DNA of 10,880 nucleotides from Cercophora sp. LCS_1 (Eukaryota; Ascomycota; Sordariomycetes; Sordariales; Lasiosphaeriaceae): assembly GCA_036250225.1 (NCBI GenBank), contig JAPZLL010000113.1:1-10880 (forward strand). Reading direction: 5' to 3'. The first letter of the stretch is position 1. Each line of letters begins with the position of its first letter. The notes below the pieces were generated by a model. The model did not search any database, was not told where the DNA came from, and saw only the letters and a program-made list of their open reading frames with translations. Positions 1-9,970 of this stretch are shown in pieces. Made by a program: the position numbers and the translations under genes.

Positions 1-10
1 CTGTGGCTTA

Positions 11-22
11 GTGCCTTGGCAC
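11..22. repeat. short perfect hairpin
   Basis: GTGCC and GGCAC form a 5-bp stem around a TT loop. It is the first of three adjacent inverted repeats in the left flank. Confidence 0.6.
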
Positions 23-31
23 CCCCACCAC

Positions 32-52
32 CACTGCTGCAAAGCAGCAGTG
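32..52. repeat. perfect 9-bp hairpin with AAA loop
   Basis: CACTGCTGC (32-40) pairs perfectly with GCAGCAGTG (44-52) across a 3-base AAA loop. It is GC-rich and shows none of the transition decay seen in the satellite next to it. It may be a structural element in the LTR; its role is unknown. Confidence 0.75.
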
Positions 53-56
53 CTGT

Positions 57-86
57 TAGCCACCAGTTACAGGGCACTGGTAGCTA
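57..86. repeat. imperfect 11-bp inverted repeat near the element end
   Basis: Positions 57-67 pair with 76-86 at 10 of 11 positions (one C/A mismatch), leaving an 8-base loop. The core is ACCAGT/ACTGGT. It lies a few bases inside the proposed LTR terminus. Confidence 0.55.
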
Positions 87-97
87 TTAATTCAACA

Positions 98-1340
98 TAA
101 TATAATGCCCATTGGTCTATAATTAGGTTTGTATCTCAATTAATATTGATTGTCCGCAGTGAGGTAGGATCCAAAAGTGAGCTTATATTTCCAGGTTAAT
201 AAATAAGTCTTATTATTAGGTTTTTAAGCGGGTAATAATATGATCTATCCCCCTCAACTGCCCATTTATAATATAATGCCCATTGGTCTATAATTAAGTT
301 TGTGCCTCAATTGATATTAGCCACCTGTAGTAAAGTAGGATCCAAAAGTAAGTTTATATTCTCAGGTAATGAGTAATAGATCTTGTTACTAGTTTTTTAA
401 GCGGGCAATAATATAATTTATCCCCCTTAATTCCTCATTTGTAATATAATACCCGTTAGTTTATAGTTAAGCGTGCGTAATAATGTAATCTATTTCCCTC
501 AACTCCCCATTTATAATATAATGCTCATTGGTCTATAATTAGCCCCCGTTTGTAATATAATACCCGTTGGTCTATAATTAGGCTTGCGCCTCAATTAGTA
601 TTAATTACCTATAGTGAGGCAGGATCTAAAAGTGAATTTATATTTTTAGGTTGATGAATAGGTTTTATTATTGATTTTTTAAGTGGGTAATAATATAACC
701 CATCCCCTTTGACTTCCCGTTTATAATGTAATACTTATTAGTCTATAATTAGGTTTATACTTTAATTAATATTAACCGCTTATAGTAAAGTAGGATTTAA
801 AAGTGAGTTTATATTTCTAGGTAATAGATAATAGGTCTTGTTATTAGCTTTTTAAGCAAATAATAATACAATCCGTCCCCTTCGACTCCCCCATTTATAA
901 TATAATGTCTGTTGGTCTATAATTAAATTTGCACCTTAACTAATATTAGTTATTTATAGTAAAATAAGATCCAAAAGTAAGTTTGTATTCCCAGGTTAAT
1001 GGGTAATAGGTCTTATTACTAGTTCTTTTAGTGGGCAATAATATAATCCATCCCCTTTAATTCCTCTATTTATAATATAATGCCCGTTGGTCTATAATTA
1101 AATGTATATAATAATGCAATCTATCCCCTCAATTTCCCGTTTGTAATATAATGCCCATTGGTCTATAATTAAATTCGTACCTTAATTAGTATTAACTGCC
1201 TACAGTAAAATAGGATCCAAAAGTGAGCTCGTATTCCCAGGTTAATGGATAATAGGTCTTATTAATTGCAATATATAAATGAATATAATTAGTTTTTTAA
1301 GCGGGTAATAATATAACCTATCCCCCTTAATTTTCTATTT
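98..1340. repeat. satellite A, left domain: irregular mix of L and S
   Basis: Unit starts read by eye are 97 (L, 171 bp), 268 (L, 173), 441 (S, 72), 513 (39-bp remnant), 552 (L, 171), 723 (L, 174), 897 (L, 175), 1072 (S, 71) and 1143 (L+, 198). Long units here are almost all the 171-175 bp form without the AT-rich extra piece. No regular composite period is seen. The unit at 513 is a half A joined straight to a short C-rich tail, which looks like an internal deletion. Confidence 0.8.
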
Positions 1341-2328
1341 GTAATATAATGCCCGTTGGTCTATAATTAGGTTTGTGCCTCAATTGATATTGGCTATTTG
1401 CAGTGAAGTAGGATCCAAAAGTGAGTTTATATTTCTAGGTTAATGGGTAAAAAGTCTTATTATTAGCTCTTTAAGTAGGTAATAATACAATTTATTCCCC
1501 TTAATTCCCCCATTTATAATATAATGCCTATTGGTCTATAATTAAACGTATGTAATAATGCAATCTATTCCCCTTAATTCCCCCATTTATAATGTAATGC
1601 CCATTAGTCTATAATTAAGTTTGCGCTTTAATTAATATTGGCTGCCCATAGTAAAGTAGGATTTAAAAGTGAGTTTATATTTCCAAATTATTAGTAATAG
1701 GTCTTATTACTAATTCTTTAAATGGGTAATAATATAATTTGTCCCCCTTAATTCCCCTATCTGTAATATAATGTGTATTAGTCTATAATTAAATGTGTAT
1801 AATAATACAATTTGTCCCCTTTAACTCCCCATCTATAATATAATGCCCATTGGTTTATAATTAGGCTTGTACCTGAATTAGTATTAATAGCCCATAGTAA
1901 AATAGAATTCAAAAGTAAATTTATATTTCTGGATTAATGGGTAATAGGTCTTATTATTAGCTCTTTAAGTGGGCAATAATGCAATCTGTTCCCTTTAACT
2001 CCCCCATTTGTAATATAATGTCCGTTGGTCTATAATTAAGTTTTGTAATAATACAATCCGTCCCCCTTAACTCCCCATCTGTACTATAATGCTTATTGGT
2101 CCATAATTAGACTTGCGCTTTAATTGATATTAATTGCCTATAGTAAGCCAGGAGCTAAAAGTAAGTTTATATTCCCAGGTTAATAGGTAATAGGTCTTAT
2201 TACTAGTTCTTTAAGTGGGCAATAATACAATCTATCCCCCTCAATTCCCCCATTTATAATATAATATTTATTAGTCTATAATTAAGCGCGCGCAATAATA
2301 TAATCCGGTCTCCTTAATTTCCCCATTT
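1341..2328. repeat. satellite A, HOR of L-S dimers (about 247 bp), four rounds
   Basis: Long and short units alternate strictly. Dimer starts are at 1341, 1589, 1835 and 2081, with the next unit at 2329, giving spacings of 248, 246, 246 and 248. Each dimer is an L of 174-175 bp followed by an S of 71-73 bp. Regular alternation means the dimer, not the single unit, was amplified. Confidence 0.85.
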
Positions 2329-4457
2329 GTAATATAATGCCCATTGGTCCATAATTAGGCTTGCGCTTTAATTAATATTAGTTGCCTATAGTAAGGTAAA
2401 ATCTAAAATAAATTTATATTTCTAGGTTAATGGGTAATAGGTCTTATTAATTATAATATATAGATAGATGTAATTGGTTCTTTAAGTGGGCGATAATGTA
2501 ATCCATTTCCCTTAATTCCCCATTTGTAATATAATGCCCGTTAGTCTATAATTAGGCTTGCGCCTCAATTGGTATTGACCGCCTATAGTGAGGTAGGATT
2601 TAAAAGTGAATGTATATTCCTAGGTAATGGATAATCGGTCGTATTAGTTATAATATATAAATATATATAACTAACTCTTTAACTGGGCAATAATACAACC
2701 CATCCCTCTCAACTTCCCATTTATAATATAATACTGTTAGTTTATAATTAGGCTCATACTTTAATTAGTATTGGCCGCTTATAGTAAGGTAGAATCTAAA
2801 AATGAGTTTATATTTCCAGGTAATAAATAATAGGTCTTATTAATTATAATATATAAATAGATATAATTAATTCTTTAAATGGGCAATAATATAATCCATC
2901 CCCCTCAATTCTCCATTTATAATATAATACCGTTAGTCCATAATTAAGTATACATAATAATATAATCTATTTCCCTTAACTCCCTCATTTATAATATAAT
3001 ACCCGTTGGTCTGTAATTAGGCTTGCGCCTCAATTAATATTGGTTGCTTGTAGCGAGGTAGCATTTAAAAGTAAGCTTATATTTTTAAATAATGGATAAT
3101 GGGTTTTATTAATTATAATATATAAATGAATATAATTAGTTCTTTAAGCGGGCAATAATGCAATCTATTTCCTTTAACTTTCCATTTATAATATAATATT
3201 GTTGTTTCACAATTAGGTTCACACTTTAATTGGTATTAATTGCTCACAGTGAGGCAAAATCCAAAAGTAAACTTATATTTCCAGGTATTTGGCAATAGGT
3301 TTGATTAATTGCCATATATAAATAAATATAACTGGTTCTTTAAGTGGGTAATAATATAATCTATCCCCCTCAACTTCCCATTTATAATATAATACTATTA
3401 GTCTATAATTAAATATATATAATAATATAATCCATCCCCCTTAATTTTCCCATTTATAATACAATACCTATTGGTCTATAATAAGGCTTATACTTTAATT
3501 AGTATTAGCCGCCCGCAGCGAGGCAAGATCTAAGAGCGAGCTTATATTCCCAAATTAATAGGTAATAGGTTTTATTAGGGGCAATATATAAATAGATATA
3601 ACTGGTTCTTTAAGCGGGCGATAATATAATTCGTCCCCCTCAATTCCCCATTTATAATGTGATATTATTAGTTTATAATTAAGCTTATACCTCAATTAAT
3701 GTTAGCTGCCTATAATAAGATAGGATTCAAAAGTGAACTTATATTTTTAGGTAATAGGTAATAAGTCTTATTAATTACAATATATAAATAAATATAATTA
3801 GTTCTTTAAGTAGGCAATAATATAACCTATTCCCCTCGACTTTCTATCTATAATGTAATACTGTTAGTCTATAATTAAGCGTGCGAAAGAATGTAATCTG
3901 TCCCCCTTAATTCCCCTATTTATAATGTAATACTTATTGGTCTATAATTAGGTTTGCGCCTTAATTAATGTTGGCTGCCCGCAGTAAAATAAGATTTAAA
4001 AGTAAGTTTATATTTCTAGATAATGGATAATAAGTCTTATTAATTGTAATGCATAAATAAATATAATCAATTCTTTAAGTGGCCAATAATGCAATTTATC
4101 CCCCTTGACTCCCCGTCTATAATATAATACTATTAGTCCACAATTAGGTTTATATCTTAATTAATATTAATTGCCCATAGCGAGACAAAATCTAAAAATG
4201 AGTTTATATTCCCAGGTAATGGGTAATAAGTTTTATTAATTGTAATATATAAATAGATATAACTAGTTTTTTAAACGGGTAATAATATAATTCGTCCCCC
4301 TTGTCTCCCCATTTATAATATAATATTATTAGTCCATAATCAAATGCACACAATAATATAATCTATCCCCTTCGACTCCCCCGTTTATAATATAATACCC
4401 ATTGGTCCATAATTAAGTGCGTACAATAATGCAACCTGTCTCCCTTGATTTTTATTT
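2329..4457. repeat. satellite A, HOR of L+-L+-S trimers (465 bp), four rounds
   Basis: After one L+ at 2329, trimers start at 2526, 2991, 3456 and 3922 and end at 4386, with spacings of 465, 465, 466 and 465. Within each trimer the order is L+ (197-198 bp), L+ (196 bp), S (72 bp). An extra S (71 bp) at 4387 closes the domain. From here on nearly every long unit has the AT-rich extra piece that most L units to the left lack. Confidence 0.85.
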
Positions 4458-6221
4458 GTAATATAATGTCTATTGGTCTATAATTAGGCTTGCGCTTCAA
4501 TTGATATTGGCTGCTTAGTAAGGTAGGATTTAAAAGTGAGTTTGTATTCTCAGGTTAATGGATAATAGGTTTATTAGTTATAATATACAGATAGATGTAA
4601 TTGGTTCTTTAAGCGGGCAATAATACAATCCGTCCCCCTTAACTTTCCGTTTGTAACATAATATTATCGGTCCACAATCAAGCGCACACAATAATATAAT
4701 TTATCCCCCTTAACTCCCCCATTTGTAATATAATCCGTTCCCTCAATTCCCCTGTATAATATAATATCCGTTAATTTATAATTAAGTGCACACAATAATA
4801 TAATCCGTCCCCCTTAATTCCCCATTTATAATATAATCCATTTCCTCGATTCCCCCATTTATAATATAATACCTGTTAGTCTATAATCAAACGCGCGCAA
4901 TAATATAATCTGTCCCCCTTAATTCCCCCATTTATAATATAATGTTTATCGGTCTGTAATTAGCTTTGTACCTTAATTAGTATTAGTTGTTTAGTAAAGT
5001 AGGATCTAAAGTGAGTTTATATTTCTAGGTTAATGGGTAATGGTCTTATTAATTATAATATATAAATAGATATAATTAATTTATTAAATGAGTAATAATA
5101 TAATTTATTCCCCTTAACTTCCCATTTCTAATATAATGCTATTGGTCGACAATTAAGTGCGTACAATAATGTAATCCGTTCCCCTCAACTCCCCCGTCTA
5201 TAATATAATCTATCTCCTTAACTTCCCTATATAATATAATACCCATTGGTTTATAATTAAGCGCGCATAACAATATAATCCATCCCCCTCAATTCCCCAT
5301 TTATAATGCAATCTATCCCCTTAATTCCCCCATTTATAATATAATACCCATTGGTTTATAATCAAGTGTGCGAAATAATGTAATCCATTTCTCTCGACTC
5401 CCCAATTTGTAATATAATGCCTATTAGTCTATAATTAAGCACGTACGACAATGTAATCCGTTTCTCTCAATTCCTATCTATAATATAATGCCCATTGGTC
5501 TATAATTAGGTTTGCGCTTTAATTAATATTGGCTGTCCAGTGAGGCAGGATCCAAAAGTGAGTTTATATTCCTAGGTTAATAGATAATAGTCTTATTAAT
5601 TGTAATATATAAATAAATATAATTAATTCTTTAAGTGGGCAATACTGCAATCCGTCCCCCTTAATTCCCCATTTATAATATAATACTATTGGTTTATAAT
5701 TAAGTGCGCACAATAATATAATCTGTCCCCCTTAATTCCCCCGTCTGTAATACAATTTATTTCCTTAATTCCCCCGTATAATGTAATATCCATCGGTCCA
5801 TAATTAAATGTATATAATAATATAATTTATTCCCCTCGACTCACTATTTATAATATAATCTATTCCCTCAATTCCCCCATCTTTAATGCAATACTCATTA
5901 GTTTATAATTAAGCGCGCGCAATAATATAATCCGTCTCCTTTAATTCCCCTATTTATAATATAATGCCTATTGGTTTATAATCAAATATGTGTAATAATA
6001 CAATCTATCCCCCTTAATTTCCATTTATAATATAATGCCCGTTGGTCTATAATTAGGCTAATGCCTCAATTAATATTAGCCGCCCAGTGAGGAAGGATCC
6101 AAAAGTGAGTTTATATTCCTAGGTTAATGGGTAATAGTTTTATTAATTACAATGTATAGATGGATGTAACTGGTTCTTTAAGCGGGCGATAATGTAATCC
6201 GTCCCCCTTAATTCCCCGTCT

Positions 6222-6433
6222 ATAATATAATATTATTGATCCACAATTAAGTGTGTATAATAATATAATCCGCCCCCTTAATTCCCCGTCTATAATATAA
6301 TATTATTGATCCACAATTAAGTGTATATAATAATATAATCCGTCCCCTTAATTCCCCGTCTATAATATAATATTATTGATCCACAATTAAGTGTGTATAA
6401 TAATATAATCCGTCCCCCTTAATTCTCCTATTT
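6222..6433. repeat. three near-identical consecutive S units (recent triplication)
   Basis: Units at 6222, 6292 and 6362 (70, 70 and 72 bp) share private features: ATTATTGATCCACAATTAAG and the tail TTAATTCCCCGTC at the head of the next copy. They differ at only a few sites, whereas typical neighbouring S units differ at many. This triplication accounts for the 687-bp length of its composite round, 140 bp over the standard. Confidence 0.85.
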
Positions 6434-7525
6434 ATAATACAATCTATTCCCGTAACTCCCCCATATAATATAATGCCCATTAGTCTATAATTAAATGCGC
6501 GCAATAATATAATCCGTCCCCCTTGACTTTCCATTTATAATATAATCTATTCACTCGATTTCCCCATTTATAATATAATGCCCATTGGTCTATAATTAAA
6601 TGTATATAATAATGTAATCCGTCTACCTCGACTTCCCCATTTATAATATAATGCCTATTGATTTATAATTAAGTGCGTACAATAATATAATCCGTCCCCC
6701 TCAATTCCCATCTGTAATATAATGCCCATTAGTCTAGAATTAGGCTTGTGCCTCAATCGATATTGACTGCCCAGTAAGGTAGGATCCAAAAGTGAATTTA
6801 TATTCTTAGATTAATGGGTAATGGTTTTATTAGTTGTAATATATAAATAAATATAATTAATTCTTTAAATGGGCAATAATATAATTTGTCCCGCTTAACT
6901 CCCCATTTATAATATAATACTATTGGTCCATAATTAAGCGTATGTAATAATGCAATCCGTTCCCCTTAATTCCCCTATTTATAATACAATCTGTCCCCTC
7001 GACTTCCCCATATACTGTAATGCCCATTGGTGTATAATTAAGTGTGTATAATAATATAATTTATTCCCCTTAATTTTCCATTTATAATACAATCCATTTC
7101 CTTAACTCCCCCATTTATAATATAATACCCATTGGTCTATAATTAAGCGTATATAATAATGTAATCTATCCCCTCAATTCCCCCATTTGTAATATAATGC
7201 CCATTAATCTATAATTAAATATATATAACAATGTAATCTATTCCCCTTAATTCCCATTTATAATATAATACCCATTGGTCTATAATTAGGTTTGTGCCTC
7301 AATTGGTATTAGTTGCCCAGCAAAATAGGATCTAAAAGTGAGTTTGTATTCCCAGATTAATGGGTAATAGTCTTATTAATTATAATGTATAAATGGAAAT
7401 AATTGGTTCTTTAAGCGGGTAATAATGCAATTTATCCCCTTAATTCCCCATTTACAATATAATATTGTTGGTCCACGATTAAGTGCATACAATAATGTAA
7501 TCTATTCCCCTCAACTCCCTCATTT

Positions 7526-7731
7526 ATAATATAATCTGTCCCCTCGATTCCCCCATATAATATAATGCCTGTTAGTCCATAATTAAGTGCGCGCAACAAT
7601 GTAATCCGTCCGCCTCAATTCCCCATTTATAATATAATCTGTCCCCTCAATTCCCCCATATAATATAATGCCTGTTAGTCCATAATTAAGTGCGCACAAC
7701 AATGTAATCCGTCCCCCTGAATTCCTCATTT
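7526..7731. repeat. tandem duplication of a 103-bp XS+S pair
   Basis: 7526-7628 and 7629-7731 are two near-identical copies of a 31-bp half unit followed by a 72-bp unit. Both carry GCCTGTTAGTCCATAATTAA and the CAACAATGTAATCCGTCC variant. A further relative starts at 8279. This adds one pair to the composite round that begins at 7260. Confidence 0.8.
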
Positions 7732-8103
7732 ATAATATAATCTATCCCCTTAACTCCCCTATTTATAATATAATGCCCGTTAGTTTATAATTAAGCGCGT
7801 ATAATAATGTAATTTGTCCCCCTCAATTCCCCCGTCTATAATGTAATGTCCATTCGTCTACAATTAAACGCGCGCAATAATATAATCTGTTCCCCTTGAT
7901 TCCCATCTATAATATAATGCCCATTGATCTATAATTAAGTTTGCACTTTAATTGGTATTAGCTACCCAGCGAGGTAGGATCCAAAAATAAGTTTGTATTT
8001 CCAGGTTAATGGGTAATAGTCTTATTAATTACACTATATAAATGGATATAATTAGTTCTTTAAGCGGGCAATAATATAACCTGTCGCCCTCGACTCCGCA
8101 TTT

Positions 8104-8278
8104 ATAATATAATACTATTGGTCTACAATTAAGCGCATGCAATAATGCAATTTATCCCTCTCGATTTCCTCATTTATAATGCAATCTATTCCCTCTACTC
8201 CGCATTTATAATATAATACTATTGGTCTATAATTAAGCGCATGCAATAATGCAATTTATCCCCTCGATTTCCCCATTT
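8104..8278. repeat. duplicated S unit with shared rare marker CCGCA
   Basis: The unit starting at 8104 and the one at 8208 share AATACTATTGGTCTA, the tract AAGCGCATGCAATAATGC, and a transversion-type change just upstream (CCGCA in place of CCCCA, at about 8096-8100 and 8200-8204). They are about 104 bp apart, an S plus a half unit. Sharing a rare marker supports recent duplication rather than parallel mutation. Confidence 0.75.
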
Positions 8279-8414
8279 ATAATACAATCTATTCCCTCGA
8301 TTCCCCCATATAATATAATGCCTGTTAGTCCATAATTAAGTGCGCACAATAATATAATTTGTCCTCCTCAACTCCCCGTTTATAATGTAATCCATCCTCT
8401 TAATTCCCCCATTT

Positions 8415-8630
8415 ATAATATAATACCATTGGTCTATAATTAAGTGTGTGTAATAATGTAATTTATTCTCCTTAATTCCCCCATTTGTAATATAATACCA
8501 TTGGTCTATAATTAAGTGTGTGTAATAATGCAATTTATTCCCCTTAATTCACCCATTTATAATATAATACCATTGGTCTATAATTAAGTGTGTGTAATAA
8601 TGCAATTTATTCCGCTTAATTCCCCCATTT
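8415..8630. repeat. three near-identical consecutive S units
   Basis: Units at 8415, 8487 and 8559, each 72 bp, share ATACCATTGGTCTATAATTA and an AAGTGTGTGTAATAATG tract with an ATTTATTC step. They differ at a handful of bases. The 72-bp length is a multiple of three, so one frame stays open here by chance; its translation is just a repeated 24-residue block and is not a gene. Confidence 0.85.
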
Positions 8631-8701
8631 GTAATATAATACCCATTGGTCTATAATTAAATGCATATAATAATACAATCCATTTCCTTCAATTCCTATT
8701 T

Positions 8702-9790
8702 ATAATATAATGCCCATTAGTCTATGATTAAGCTTGCGCCTCAATTAATATTGGCCGCCCACAGCAAGGTAAAATCTACAAGTAAACTTATATCTCTAGG
8801 TTAATGGGTTAATATAGAAATAGATATAATTGGTTCTTTAAACGGGTAGTAATACAATCCGTCCCTCTCAACTCCCCATTTATAATACAATACCCATTGG
8901 TCCACAATTAGGTTTATATTTTAATTAATATTGGCTGCCCATAATAAAATAGAATCTAAAAGTAAATTTATATTCCCCGATAATGGGTAATAGGTTTTAT
9001 TAATTATAATATATAAAGGGATATAATTGGTTCTTTAAGCGGGCAATAATGTAATCTATTTTCCTTAACTCCCCATTTACAATATAATACCCATTAGTCT
9101 ACTCTTAGGCTTGCGCTTTAATTGGTATGGATTGCCCATAGTGAAGTAAGATCTAAAAGTAAATTTATATTTCCAGGTTAATAAATTAATGTATAAATAA
9201 ATATAATTAGTTCTTTAAGCGGCTAATAATGCAATCTATTACCCTCGACTTCCCATTTATAATGTAATGCCCATTAGTCCACTTTTAAATTTATGCCTCA
9301 ATTGGTATTGGCCACCCACAGCGAGGCAGAATCTAAAAGTGAACTTATATTCCCAGATTGATGGGTTGATATATAGATGGATATAACTAGTTCTTTAATC
9401 GGGCAATAATATAATCTATCCCCCTCGACTCCCCGTTTATAATATAATGCCCATTAGTCTATAATTAGGCTTACATTTCAATTAATATTAGCTGCCTATA
9501 GCGAGGTAGAATCTAAAGTGAATTTATATTTCTAGGTAATAGATAATAAGTCTTATTAATTATAATATATAGATGGATATAATTGGCTCTTTAAGCGGGC
9601 AATAATGCAATCTGTCCCCCTTGATTCCCCGTCTGTAATGTAATACCCATTGGTTTATTCTTAGGCTTACGCTTTAATTAGTATTAACTGCCCACAGTGA
9701 GGTAAAATCCAAAAGTGAGTTTATATTTCCAAATTAATAGGTTAATATATAAATAGATATAACTGGCTCTTTAAGCGGGTAATAATACAA
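8702..9790. repeat. satellite A, right domain: long units only, with a deleted subtype
   Basis: Unit starts are 8702 (180 bp), 8882 (197), 9079 (180), 9259 (180), 9439 (196) and 9635 (cut off at about 9790). No S or half unit occurs. The 180-bp subtype lacks about 17 bp around the GGTCTTATTAATTA segment, so GGGTTAATATA-type joins replace it; this subtype is seen nowhere else in the window. The last unit stops just before its C-rich tail, where satellite B begins. Confidence 0.82.
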
Positions 9791-9926
9791 TAGATTGTAT
9801 AGTTTTCAGGTGGGGAGGGTATTATACAATATAGTAGTATAATAGATTATACAATTTTAGGTGGGGAAGGCATTATACAGTGCTGTAGTATAATAGATTG
9901 TATAGTTTTTTAGGCGGAGAGGGTAT

Positions 9927-9970
9927 AAAATACCAAAAATTATTGCGAGATTAGATATATATGTGGGAAA
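9927..9970. repeat. satellite B 44-bp box, copy 1
   Basis: The box consists of AAAATAC, the 19-mer CAAAAATTATTGCGAGATT at 9934-9952, and a variable tail ending GGGAAA. It sits in place of the usual G-rich-to-CATTATA join. From the end of TTGCG to GCATTATA is exactly 23 bases. Confidence 0.8.

Larger units (their letters stand above)
1..97. mobile_element. probable LTR end (terminus TTCAACA), partial
   Basis: This stretch has balanced base composition, unlike the AT-rich satellite that follows. It ends TTCAACA at 91-97, and the satellite unit starts abruptly in mid-repeat: its shared AT head is intact from 97, but the pyrimidine-rich tail that precedes the head elsewhere is missing. TG...CA ends with short inverted repeats are typical of LTRs, and TTCAACA is the reverse complement of the TGTTGAA that opens the right flank. 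It could be the 3' end of an LTR on + or the 5' end of one on -. Read on -, it departs from the right flank after seven bases, so it is not the same end of the same family. No primer-binding site (TGG...) follows it, which argues against 98 onward being the element's internal region. The element runs off the window and no coding part is visible. Confidence 0.5.
4458..8701. repeat. satellite A, HOR of about 547 bp (L+-S-XS-S-XS-S-S), seven rounds
   Basis: Each round opens with one L+ (194-195 bp); starts are 4458, 4934, 5480, 6027, 6714, 7260 and 7909. The standard round, seen at 4934, 5480 and 6714, is L+, S72, XS31, S72, XS33, S72-73, S71, totalling 546-547 bp. The two half units are position-specific: the first is 31 bp (tail CCCC-ATATAATATAAT, two T missing) and the second is 33 bp. 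The other rounds fit the same plan with whole units added or lost: 476 bp (final S missing), 687 bp (two extra 70-bp S), 649 bp (one extra S72+XS31 pair), and 793 bp (one extra S+XS pair and two extra S). Confidence 0.88.
98..9790. repeat. satellite A: nested tandem repeat array
   Basis: About 93 head-to-tail units, all in one orientation. Each begins with a near-constant head ATAATATAAT. The basic 70-73 bp unit (S) has two halves. Half A (about 39 bp) is the head, then GCCCATTGGTCTATAATT, then a short alternating purine-pyrimidine tract such as GCGCGCGC. Half B (31-33 bp) is the head again, then CCGTCCCCCT, a YRAYT step, CCCC and ATTT. Half B also occurs alone (XS). Long units carry about 100 bp (L) or 125 bp (L+) between the halves, including a stretch like GGATCCAAAAGTGAGTTTA. 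By hand count there are 9 L, 19 L+, 4 deleted long units (the last cut short), 44 S, 16 XS and one odd 39-bp unit at 513-551. Copies differ nearly always by transitions. All six frames are closed by frequent stops, and I see no gene in this stretch. The AT-rich heads resemble TATA or -10 boxes but recur in every unit. Confidence 0.95.

Noticed and set aside
8336..8533. 65-residue open frame on the minus strand
   Set aside because: Its translation is a 24-residue block repeated about twice, because the 72-bp satellite unit is a multiple of three. No start context, no family resemblance, and adjacent copies of the same repeat are closed by stops.
98..9790. CRISPR-like array
   Set aside because: Repeats are direct and regular, but there are no unique spacers: the stretches between heads are themselves repeated, and no cas genes are present.
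98..9790. TTGACT and TATAAT boxes resembling bacterial promoters, and TATA boxes
   Set aside because: They are part of every satellite unit, the TTGACT-TATAAT spacing is about 8 bases rather than 17, and there is no gene to drive.
98..9790. CENP-B box in the TTCTTTAAGCGGG part of long units
   Set aside because: The spacing and the TTCG core do not match the consensus; only CGGG agrees.
98..9790. Yeast-type replication origin consensus at TTTATATTT in long units
   Set aside because: The flanking W positions are G and C, the consensus applies to budding yeast, and such strings are expected by chance in AT-rich DNA.
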